11,585 bases of DNA, taken from positions 1 to 11,585 of the forward strand of contig JACQHI010000153.1 of assembly GCA_016199105.1 (NCBI GenBank), given 5' to 3'. Below are positions 6,994 to 11,585 of this stretch, piece by piece (positions within the stretch are counted from its first letter, which is position 1; each line of letters starts with the position of its first letter). The notes below the pieces were generated by a model. The model made no database searches and was not told the DNA's origin. It saw only the letters and a program-made list of their open reading frames with translations. The translations under genes were made by a program, and so were the position numbers. Source of the DNA: Lentisphaerota bacterium. Its GTDB lineage: Bacteria > Verrucomicrobiota > Kiritimatiellia > JAAZAB01.

Positions 6994-7066
6994 GGCGGTC
7001 GAGGCCGCCCGCCCTCCTATGCGGGAATACGGGCGTTCTTGTGGAGGGCGGCTGGCCTCAGCCGCC
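6994..7066. repeat. REP-like inverted doublet (BIME-like)
   Basis: Arms 6994-7017 and 7043-7066 are inverted copies of each other, 20 of 24 positions matching, separated by 25 bp. Each arm is itself a palindrome. The right one forms a perfect 8-bp stem, ggcggctg/cagccgcc with loop gcct (7047-7066); the left one forms ggcgg/ccgcc (6994-7009). Two oppositely oriented short palindromic units between genes are the layout of REP doublets (BIMEs), which in other bacteria are spread by RAYT transposases. No transposase lies in the window, and copy number elsewhere is unknown. Confidence 0.55.
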
Positions 7067-7099
7067 GTCTGACGTCGAGACACGTGTTGTAAGGCTTTT

Positions 7100-7744
7100 A
7101 TGAAACTGCTAATTGCCACGCGCAATGCCCACAAGCTGGAAGAAATCCGGGCCATTCTCGCCGTCCCCGGTCTCGAATTGCTGGGCGCCATGGACATTCC
7201 CGGCCTGCCCGATGTGGTTGAAGACGGCCAAACGTTCCCGGCCAATGCCGTCAAGAAGGCCGTCACCGTTGCGATGGCGTCCAAACTCTGGACGTTGGCG
7301 GATGATTCGGGTTTGGAAGTGGACGCGTTGGGAGGGGCTCCCGGCGTATGCTCCGCCCGCTATGCGGGGGAGCCGTGCGATACCGCCGCCAACAACGCCA
7401 AGCTCTTGAAAGAGCTGTCCGGCCAAACCGTTCGCACCGCCCGCTTTCGCTGCGTGCTGGCGCTGGCGATGCCGGCCGGCCGCGCGCAGATCGTGGAGGG
7501 CGTGTGCGAGGGCACGATCCTTGACGCGCCGAGAGGGACGAACGGGTTCGGCTACGATCCCCTTTTCGTTCCCCGGAACCATTCGGAAACCTTCGCCGAA
7601 ATGGAGGCCGCGTTGAAAAACCGCATTTCGCATCGGGCCAAAGCCCTGTGCGCGGCCCGTGAAACCTGGGGCGAGATTTTTGAAAAGAACCTGTCCGAAT
7701 GGCCTCAGCGGCCCGCCCGCCGGACACGGACGCCGGCAGGATGA
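7100..7744 (+). CDS. rdgB: XTP/dITP diphosphatase (non-canonical purine NTP pyrophosphatase)
   Basis: This 214-residue HAM1/RdgB-family enzyme hydrolyses XTP, dITP and ITP to the monophosphate and pyrophosphate, keeping deaminated purines out of nucleic acids in the cytoplasm. All family signatures are present: TRNAHKLEE near the N-terminus (substrate and phosphate binding), DDSGLEVDALGGAPGVCSAR with the metal-binding acidic residues, SARYAGE, NGFGYDPLF and NRISHRAKA near the C-terminus. It is somewhat longer than the E. coli enzyme (197 residues) because of an Arg/Pro-rich C-terminal tail. The ATG at 7100 has a short AAGG (7091-7094) 5 nt upstream. It follows a 238-bp structured gap and seems to be its own transcription unit; the VapBC-like pair 78 bp downstream has a separate promoter. 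Confidence 0.96.
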   Translation: MKLLIATRNAHKLEEIRAILAVPGLELLGAMDIPGLPDVVEDGQTFPANAVKKAVTVAMASKLWTLADDSGLEVDALGGAPGVCSARYAGEPCDTAANNAKLLKELSGQTVRTARFRCVLALAMPAGRAQIVEGVCEGTILDAPRGTNGFGYDPLFVPRNHSETFAEMEAALKNRISHRAKALCAARETWGEIFEKNLSEWPQRPARRTRTPAG

Positions 7745-7749
7745 CCCGT

Positions 7750-7780
7750 CGTAGGTCCCATTTCCAAATGAAAGAACCAT
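7750..7780 (+). repeat. Possible degenerate intergenic repeat after rdgB
   Basis: cgtaggtccc (7750-7759) is identical to 23-32 at the left edge of the window, and in both places it opens an inverted repeat. Here cattt and aaatg pair across a cc loop (7759-7770). The right arm appears decayed (aaagaacc instead of gggacc). A 10-bp match alone could be chance; the shared arrangement makes a repeat family possible. Confidence 0.25.
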
Positions 7781-7787
7781 ATTCACA

Positions 7788-7816
7788 TTGACAGCACATC
7801 CCGGCAGTGGGACAAT
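7788..7816 (+). promoter_or_regulatory. VapBC promoter (leaderless type)
   Basis: A perfect TTGACA -35 (7788-7793), a 17-bp spacer and GACAAT as -10 (7811-7816, 4 of 6) form the best promoter in the window. The antitoxin ATG begins 7 nt after the -10, so transcription should start at or next to the start codon, giving a leaderless mRNA. No Shine-Dalgarno precedes that ATG. Confidence 0.65.
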
Positions 7817-7821
7817 CCCAC
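7807..7821. promoter_or_regulatory. Candidate VapB operator over the -10 box
   Basis: gtggga (7807-7812) and tcccac (7816-7821) form a perfect inverted repeat around caa. It covers the whole -10 element and ends just before the antitoxin start. VapB-type antitoxins usually bind such repeats in their own promoter, with the toxin as co-repressor, so this is the natural autoregulation site. The repeat is seen directly; binding is inference. Confidence 0.6.
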
Positions 7822-7822
7822 C

Positions 7823-8053
7823 ATGACAACTAGAGCCGACAGCAAAAAACGCATTGTGTTGCCGACGGCCAGGCCCGGGGATGTGTTCGATGTCCAGCGG
7901 TTCGGCGAAGGCCAGTTCATGCTGGTGCGCCTGGCGCGTCCGGAGCCGAAAGCGCGATTGACCCGGGCGCAGTGTCTTCGCGCGATCGCCGGTGCGCCGC
8001 TCCACCCGAAGATGGACTGGGAAACGCTCAAGGGGTTGACGCGCGAGCCATGA
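7823..8053 (+). CDS. VapB-like antitoxin, AbrB/MazE-type DNA-binding
   Basis: This 76-residue protein lies directly before a PIN-domain toxin, with its TGA overlapping the toxin ATG. The N-terminal 42 residues (TTRADSKKRIVLP, then RPGDVFDVQ and a strand ending LVRLARPE) fit the swapped-hairpin AbrB/MazE/SpoVT fold, with basic residues for DNA binding. The C-terminal part (about 45-76, ending MDWETLKGLTREP) would wrap around and inhibit the toxin, as in other VapB proteins. It probably represses its own promoter through the inverted repeat at 7807-7821. No in-frame ATG, GTG or TTG lies between the preceding stop and 7823, which supports this start. Fold assignment is from motif pattern and context. 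Confidence 0.8.
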   Translation: MTTRADSKKRIVLPTARPGDVFDVQRFGEGQFMLVRLARPEPKARLTRAQCLRAIAGAPLHPKMDWETLKGLTREP

Positions 8054-8466
8054 TGTTGCTGGACACCAATGTGCTGATCTACGCGGCGGACGAGCGGGCG
8101 AAACACTGCCGTTGGGCGCGCCGTATGATTGCGGAGGGTGTCTCCGGTGACGGGGCTGCCGTGAACGCAGTCAGCGTGGCGGAAGTGTGCGTGGGCGATG
8201 CCGAACCGGAAACCGTCTCTGACCGGATACGGAGTTGGGGCGTAGCCGTGCTGGATGTGCCCGCCGCCGCGTCGGAGGTCTGTGCGCGGGCGTACCTGGC
8301 CTACCGGATGCGCCGCAAGGCCGACTCCGGCAAGGATGCGCCCACTGTGCCCCTCCCGGATTTCTTCATCGGCGCACATGCGCAAGTCATGGGCTGGACG
8401 CTGGTGACGGCCGATGAGGACCGGTTCAAGACCTACTTCCCTGCCGTGTCTCTGAAATCACCATAG
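8050..8466 (+). CDS. VapC-like PIN-domain ribonuclease toxin
   Basis: This 138-residue protein has the PIN-domain acidic set: Asp5 in LLDTNVLIYAAD, Glu45 in VSVAEVC, Asp104 in PLPDFFIGAHA, and Asp122 and Asp124 in LVTADEDRF. These coordinate Mg2+ for cleavage of RNA; characterised VapC toxins cut tRNA or rRNA, but the target here is unknown. All catalytic residues are intact, so it is probably active. I chose ATG 8050 because it overlaps the antitoxin stop (ATGA) and puts the DTN motif at the usual place; an ATG at 8053 is an equal alternative one codon later. Overlap with the antitoxin implies translational coupling. The pair stands between a housekeeping gene and a lower-GC gene, a typical setting for transferable modules. 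Confidence 0.9.
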   Translation: MMLLDTNVLIYAADERAKHCRWARRMIAEGVSGDGAAVNAVSVAEVCVGDAEPETVSDRIRSWGVAVLDVPAAASEVCARAYLAYRMRRKADSGKDAPTVPLPDFFIGAHAQVMGWTLVTADEDRFKTYFPAVSLKSP

Positions 8467-8507
8467 GCCAGTTCAGGGTTCCTATTCCTGCACACATTGA
8501 CCAACAA

Positions 8508-9212
8508 ATGAAGATGCCCGAAGTCATGAAATCGAAATCCATCCGTATTCATGTGATTGCGTGGCTGACGGCTGGTTTGTGCTTTGGTTTGTGGATGACG
8601 ACGGAATTTTTTCCTGCTCTTCTCGGATGTTTAGCGGCTATCGTGGTGGCTTTCGTGTCTGGTTTTGTCGCGTTGCCGGTTGCCCTCAAGGGATTGTTTC
8701 AATCACGAGCGACACCGTGGGGCGTCCGAGTACAATATGGGGTTGTGGCGGCCATGTCGGCCATTGTTCTGGGAATGCCTCTCGTGATTGGAGGAATGTG
8801 GTTGCATTATCAGCATCAAACGCAACAAGTGCGTGAGTCGTTGGCCAGACAGATTACAGATTATGCCGTGTCGTTCCCGACAACCCAGAGCAATGTCGTG
8901 ACCCGGTGTTCCGACGGGTCCTGGCTGGGTTGTGTCCGTTTCCAGGACGGTGACTGGGCGGGCGTGGCTCATCACAGCCGGCACACCAAGCAGAGTCTCA
9001 TAAGCGTGGGTGACGTTACGGTCGTCCTCACGTCCGACGGCACGTTTTACGACTCATACATGCATTACTGCAAAGACGTGCAATTTGAGTTTGAAATTAG
9101 CAGGGAAACCTATGGCAATCGGACTGATTTTCTGGCGCGTCATTTCTATCGGCCTCTGATGATGTTGGACAAGGATTTCAAGCCGTCGGGTGCGCCCATC
9201 AATCCCAACTAG
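8508..9212 (+). CDS. Membrane protein of unknown function
   Basis: This protein of 234 residues has three predicted membrane helices at about 14-32, 35-57 and 77-99, then a soluble domain of about 130 residues. That domain includes SDGSWLGCVRFQDGDWAGVAHH and VTVVLTSDGTFYDSYMH, suggesting a small beta-rich fold. I do not recognise a family. ATGs at 8508, 8514 and 8526 are all possible starts and none has a good Shine-Dalgarno; 8508 is the longest. Base composition is clearly lower in GC than its neighbours (28 of 60 in one line counted, 8581-8640), with many T- and A-ending codons. This suggests acquisition from elsewhere, perhaps with the VapBC pair 41 bp upstream. A link in function to VapBC is not shown. 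Confidence 0.65.
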   Translation: MKMPEVMKSKSIRIHVIAWLTAGLCFGLWMTTEFFPALLGCLAAIVVAFVSGFVALPVALKGLFQSRATPWGVRVQYGVVAAMSAIVLGMPLVIGGMWLHYQHQTQQVRESLARQITDYAVSFPTTQSNVVTRCSDGSWLGCVRFQDGDWAGVAHHSRHTKQSLISVGDVTVVLTSDGTFYDSYMHYCKDVQFEFEISRETYGNRTDFLARHFYRPLMMLDKDFKPSGAPINPN

Positions 9213-9214
9213 AC

Positions 9215-9240
9215 GGGCAATTGCCCTTTCGTGGTCCACG
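9215..9240 (+). terminator. Possible weak terminator or paired palindromes
   Basis: Right after the membrane-protein stop, the perfect palindrome gggcaattgccc (9215-9226) is followed by TTT, and a second palindrome cgtggtccacg (9230-9240) follows at once. The stem is short and the T-run only three bases, so termination would be weak. The same site could serve the minus-strand transcript that arrives from mutY. Confidence 0.3.
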
Positions 9241-9330
9241 TTAGGGCGAATCCGTCGGCAAGCCGTATCGCTCAACAAATGATTTTGCTGTCAATGATTC
9301 TGTCATACTCCCCTGATCGTTGTTCTTCAT
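9241..9330 (-). CDS. Candidate 29-residue small protein downstream of mutY
   Basis: On the minus strand AAGGAG (9341-9336) lies 5 nt before an ATG at 9330, one of the best ribosome-binding sites in the window. The frame encodes 29 residues (beginning MKNNDQGSMTESLTAKSF) and ends at TAA 9243-9241. It starts 30 nt after the mutY stop on the same strand, so it could be the second gene of a mutY transcript. The peptide is polar with no membrane segment. It could be a real small gene, or the surviving 5' end of a longer gene lost when the lower-GC segment entered. No family is recognised. Confidence 0.4.
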   Translation of the reverse strand: MKNNDQGSMTESLTAKSFVERYGLPTDSP

Positions 9331-9360
9331 TCCGTCTCCTTTTTGCGGTTGATCCAATTT

Positions 9361-10482
9361 TCAAGCCGGACGTTTTTGCAACAACGCAATGATTTTCCGG
9401 CTGGCGGAAGGCCAGGCATAACGCCGCAGCTCCCCCGGGAACACCCAGCGCACACGCAGGCTGGCCACTGGCCGGGCGCGGCCCCGGCCGGCCTCGCAGA
9501 GGAACGCCGCGATCGTGACCGTGAAATGCGAATAGGCGTGGCGGACGGTGCCCAGGGTTTCGCCCACCCGGACCGTCAGGCCGGTTTCCTCCCGGATTTC
9601 GCGGCGCGCCGTCTCGCGGAGCGTTTCGCCCGCCTGGCGGCGGCCACCCGGAAATTCCCAGAGCCCGCCCAGCATGGCGTCATAGGGGCGCTGGGCGATG
9701 AGCAGGCGGCCGTTGCGCCGGACGATGCCCACCGCGACCCGGTAATGAGGGATTCGGACCGATTTTTCGCGAACCGGCAACAGATAGGTCAACTCATGTG
9801 CGAAGGCGAAGCAGGTTTCGCGAAGAGGACACTCAGGGCAGAGCGGGTTGCGCGGGCGACAGACCAATGCCCCCAGTTCCATCATGGCCTGGTTGAAATG
9901 GGATGGATTAGCCCGATGTATGATCGGGGAAAGGCGTTGAAAGACTGTTTTCTTCAGTACCGGTGAACGGAGCTCGGCCCGCAGTCCCCAGAACCGGGAA
10001 AAAACGCGGAGCACGTTCCCGTCCACAGCCGGCGCCGGTTGATGGAACGCGATGCTGAGGATGGCCCCGGCCGTATAGTCGCCAATGCCCGGCAGCGCTT
10101 TCAAAGCGTCCGGAGCGCTTGGGATGCGGCCCCCGAAGTCCCGGATCACGCGCCGGGCGGTTTCATGGAGATTCCGTGCCCGCGAGTAATAGCCAAGTCC
10201 TTCCCATAGCTTCAGGACGGCATCGGGCTTGGCGGCGGCGAGTGTCTTGACGTCGGGAAAGCGCCGGATGAATCGCCGGAAGTAGGGTATCACCGTGGCC
10301 ACCTGCGTCTGCTGGAGCATGATCTCGCTGATCCAGACGTTGTAGGGCGTCGGCCTGTTGCGCCACGGCATTTCGCGCCGATGCCGGTCGAACCAGCGGA
10401 GCAGGGCGGATACCCAGGTGGCGGACGGGATAACGTCAGGAAGCGTTTTCTTCATGGGCTTCGTTATTACCACGAAACGCAT
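9361..10482 (-). CDS. mutY: A/G-specific adenine glycosylase MutY
   Basis: This 373-residue protein removes adenine mispaired with 8-oxoguanine, the first step of that base-excision repair. The HhH-GPD domain has catalytic Glu53 in SEIMLQQTQ, the hairpin LPGIGDYTAGA (130-140) and catalytic Asp154 in PAVDGNV. The [4Fe-4S] cluster is formed by Cys208, 215, 218 and 224 (C-x6-C-x2-C-x5-C). All are offset by 16 from the E. coli numbering. The C-terminal MutT-like domain that recognises 8-oxoG starts near residue 245 and holds a complete Nudix box (Gly280 to Leu302, with REIREETGL), which is degenerate in E. coli MutY. The first ATG is at 10482; an internal ATG at 10455 (MKKTLPD) fits the usual N-terminus about as well, and neither has a strong Shine-Dalgarno. 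It is divergent from the Gfo/Idh/MocA gene. Confidence 0.97.
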   Translation of the reverse strand: MRFVVITKPMKKTLPDVIPSATWVSALLRWFDRHRREMPWRNRPTPYNVWISEIMLQQTQVATVIPYFRRFIRRFPDVKTLAAAKPDAVLKLWEGLGYYSRARNLHETARRVIRDFGGRIPSAPDALKALPGIGDYTAGAILSIAFHQPAPAVDGNVLRVFSRFWGLRAELRSPVLKKTVFQRLSPIIHRANPSHFNQAMMELGALVCRPRNPLCPECPLRETCFAFAHELTYLLPVREKSVRIPHYRVAVGIVRRNGRLLIAQRPYDAMLGGLWEFPGGRRQAGETLRETARREIREETGLTVRVGETLGTVRHAYSHFTVTIAAFLCEAGRGRARPVASLRVRWVFPGELRRYAWPSASRKIIALLQKRPA

Positions 10483-10501
10483 AAAGGGAAAAACAGTAAT
10501 C

Positions 10502-10511
10502 GTTGATCAAC
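10502..10511. promoter_or_regulatory. Palindrome in mutY/oxidoreductase divergent region
   Basis: gttgatcaac is a perfect 10-bp palindrome 20 bp before the mutY start, in a 132-bp region from which both genes are transcribed outward. It could be a regulator site; a single 10-bp palindrome is weak evidence. Confidence 0.2.
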
Positions 10512-10554
10512 CGAAAACTGCCTTATGAAGCATTACGAACACACTATTGCCGGC

Positions 10555-10583
10555 TTGACCGCGGAGGGCAAGCGCACGAAGAT
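10555..10583 (+). promoter_or_regulatory. Possible promoter of the Gfo/Idh/MocA gene
   Basis: TTGACC (10555-10560, 5 of 6) is followed after 17 bp by GAAGAT (10578-10583, 3 of 6). The leader would be about 25 nt and include the AAGGAGA site at 10604-10610. The weak -10 makes this tentative. Confidence 0.25.
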
Positions 10584-10614
10584 GCGGCCTTGTTTTTCAA
10601 CAAAAGGAGACCCT

Positions 10615-11585
10615 ATGAGCGGATCTAAAATTCTCAAGGTGGGCATTGTCGGGCTCGGCAACCGGAGTACGTCCTGGATATCGAGTTTCAACATGGTCAA
10701 GCGGGCCCGTATCACGGCGCTGTGCGATAAGTTTCCCGCCCTCGTCCAATTGCGTCTGGCGCAGGCGCAGAGCCTCGAGTCTCGCATCGCCTGTTTCACG
10801 GATTTCGATAAAATGCTCCGCGAGGCGGATATCGATGCCGTGTCCCTCGTGGTCGCGCCGGAGGACAATGTCGAGCTGATCTGCCGGGCGCTGGCGGCCG
10901 GCAAGCATGTAATCGCGGAGGTGCCGCTGAGTTTCAAGATCGAGGAGTGCTGGCGGGCCGTCCTGGCGGTGGAGAAAAGCGGCGGCCTGAAATTCCAGTT
11001 GGGCGAGCAGGTGCGGTTCTCGGCCTTCGCGCGGGCCTGGAAGAAAATGGTGAGCGAGGGGACGCTCGGCAAGATTCTTTATGTGGAAGGCCAATATGTC
11101 CATGGGCCGGGGCCGGATCGGTATTGGAACGATGCGGTAACCGGGGAGCGGGTGGATTACCGGGAGGCGTCCAAGCGCAAGGTGATCAAGAGCCGGCTCT
11201 GGAACATGCGGCATCCGCTCTTCTATCTGCCGCACGAGCTGAGTCCCCTTCTTTCCATCCTGGACGACCGCGTGGTGAAGGTGACCGGGATGGGCACCCG
11301 CCCGCAGAGTTACCGGTACGATTGGTACGATCATCCGGATATCGAGGTGGCGCTGATGCACACCGAAAAGGACACGATCCTGCGCCTGATGGCCGGCTTC
11401 ACCGTGGCCACCCTCGAAGGCAGCCATCACGCCAACCGCATGATCGGCGTCAAGGGCTGGGTCGAGCAGGGCCGCACGGATTCCGAAAAAGGCAAGATGT
11501 GGCTGGCGGACAGCTTCATGGCCGACAAGGCGGATATGACCTGGGCCTTCAAGGATTACTGGGAGGCGCCCGCCGAGGCGCTCCA
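10615..11585 (+). CDS. Gfo/Idh/MocA-fold oxidoreductase or GH109-like protein, partial
   Basis: This gene runs off the right edge; 323 codons are visible. The N-terminal Rossmann domain starts with KVGIVGLGNR (8-17) for NAD(P) binding, followed by ALCDKF and the typical DAVSLVVAPEDN and GKHVIAEVPLS segments. Members of this fold oxidise sugars or sugar derivatives with NAD(P), or, in family GH109, cleave N-acetylgalactosaminides through a transient oxidation. The usual EKP motif, whose Lys is often catalytic in the dehydrogenases, reads EVP here (102-104). His207 in YLPHELSPLL resembles the His region of the second domain. This makes a plain dehydrogenase less certain and a GH109-like role possible. 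ATG 10615 follows AAGGAGA (10604-10610) with 4-nt spacing. No signal peptide is seen. It probably belongs with the sugar-metabolism genes at the left of the window. Confidence 0.85.
   Translation, partial: MSGSKILKVGIVGLGNRSTSWISSFNMVKRARITALCDKFPALVQLRLAQAQSLESRIACFTDFDKMLREADIDAVSLVVAPEDNVELICRALAAGKHVIAEVPLSFKIEECWRAVLAVEKSGGLKFQLGEQVRFSAFARAWKKMVSEGTLGKILYVEGQYVHGPGPDRYWNDAVTGERVDYREASKRKVIKSRLWNMRHPLFYLPHELSPLLSILDDRVVKVTGMGTRPQSYRYDWYDHPDIEVALMHTEKDTILRLMAGFTVATLEGSHHANRMIGVKGWVEQGRTDSEKGKMWLADSFMADKADMTWAFKDYWEAPAEAL

Larger units (their letters stand above)
6862..7099. other. Structured non-coding intergenic region
   Basis: This 238-bp gap between the secreted glycosidase and rdgB holds no convincing gene. 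It contains a 13-bp hairpin at 6901-6936, with weaker flanking pairing (cgctcgcccgc upstream, gcgggc and gagcg downstream), and an inverted pair of hairpin-forming repeats at 6994-7066. No consensus promoter for rdgB was found. Confidence 0.6.

Noticed and set aside
6824..7072. 82-codon plus-strand frame across the glycosidase end and the following gap
   Set aside because: It overlaps the glycosidase gene, has no ribosome-binding site, and its codons are dictated by the hairpin repeats.
7972..8049. Upstream extension of the VapC frame by 26 codons
   Set aside because: The extension lies inside the antitoxin gene and would move the conserved DTN motif away from the N-terminus; the ATG overlapping the antitoxin stop is the natural start.
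10597..11430. Minus-strand open frame of 277 codons at the right edge
   Set aside because: It is antisense to the Gfo/Idh/MocA gene, which has a strong Shine-Dalgarno and Rossmann motif.
1..11585. CRISPR array, tRNA or rRNA genes, insertion sequence, prophage
   Set aside because: No regularly spaced direct repeats, no tRNA cloverleaf noticed, and no transposase, integrase or phage gene was seen on either strand.

Overview
The window is GC-rich, compact bacterial DNA with small intergenic gaps, clear Shine-Dalgarno sites before most genes and sigma70-like promoters. Carbohydrate-active genes sit beside REP-like intergenic repeats and a VapBC module. This suggests a polysaccharide-degrading bacterium, possibly of the Planctomycetota/Verrucomicrobiota/Kiritimatiellota group. 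That placement is inference from gene content; no rRNA or phylogenetic marker was compared.

Left part (1-5234): an upstream regulatory region holds a 30-bp dyad with a LacI-family-like core. It precedes a two-gene operon: a gluconate 5-dehydrogenase/KduD-like short-chain dehydrogenase (211-987) and a divergent GH95-like glycosidase without a signal peptide (1025-3376). An unrecognised protein predicted to be an alpha/alpha toroid plus beta-domain (5234-3549, minus) converges on them. Its TAG stop is followed in frame by a further 52 coding-like codons.

Middle (5235-7099): a divergent promoter region leads to a secreted, probably (beta/alpha)8-barrel glycosidase of unknown family (5371-6861). 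A 238-bp intergenic region with a strong hairpin and an inverted doublet of REP-like palindromes follows.

Right part (7100-11585): an XTP/dITP diphosphatase gene (rdgB), then a VapB/VapC-like toxin-antitoxin pair. The antitoxin seems to be transcribed as a leaderless mRNA from a promoter whose -10 box lies inside a perfect inverted repeat. Next come a lower-GC gene for a three-helix membrane protein of unknown function, a 29-codon candidate small gene on the minus strand directly behind mutY, and mutY itself (minus) with an intact Nudix box. A Gfo/Idh/MocA-fold protein reads off the right edge; its EKP motif is changed to EVP, so it could be a dehydrogenase or a GH109-like NAD-dependent glycosidase.

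Together, the SDR, the GH95-like protein, the toroid protein, the secreted barrel and the Gfo/Idh/MocA-fold protein look like parts of sugar or uronate catabolism. Extracellular cleavage by the secreted barrel would be followed by intracellular cleavage and oxidation. The two nucleotide-pool/oxidative-damage enzymes (RdgB, MutY) are housekeeping. I did not find a defence system, phage, CRISPR array or tRNA. The most notable items are the unfamiliar carbohydrate-active proteins, the TAG-interrupted tail, the VapBC promoter-operator, the REP doublet and the small gene behind mutY.
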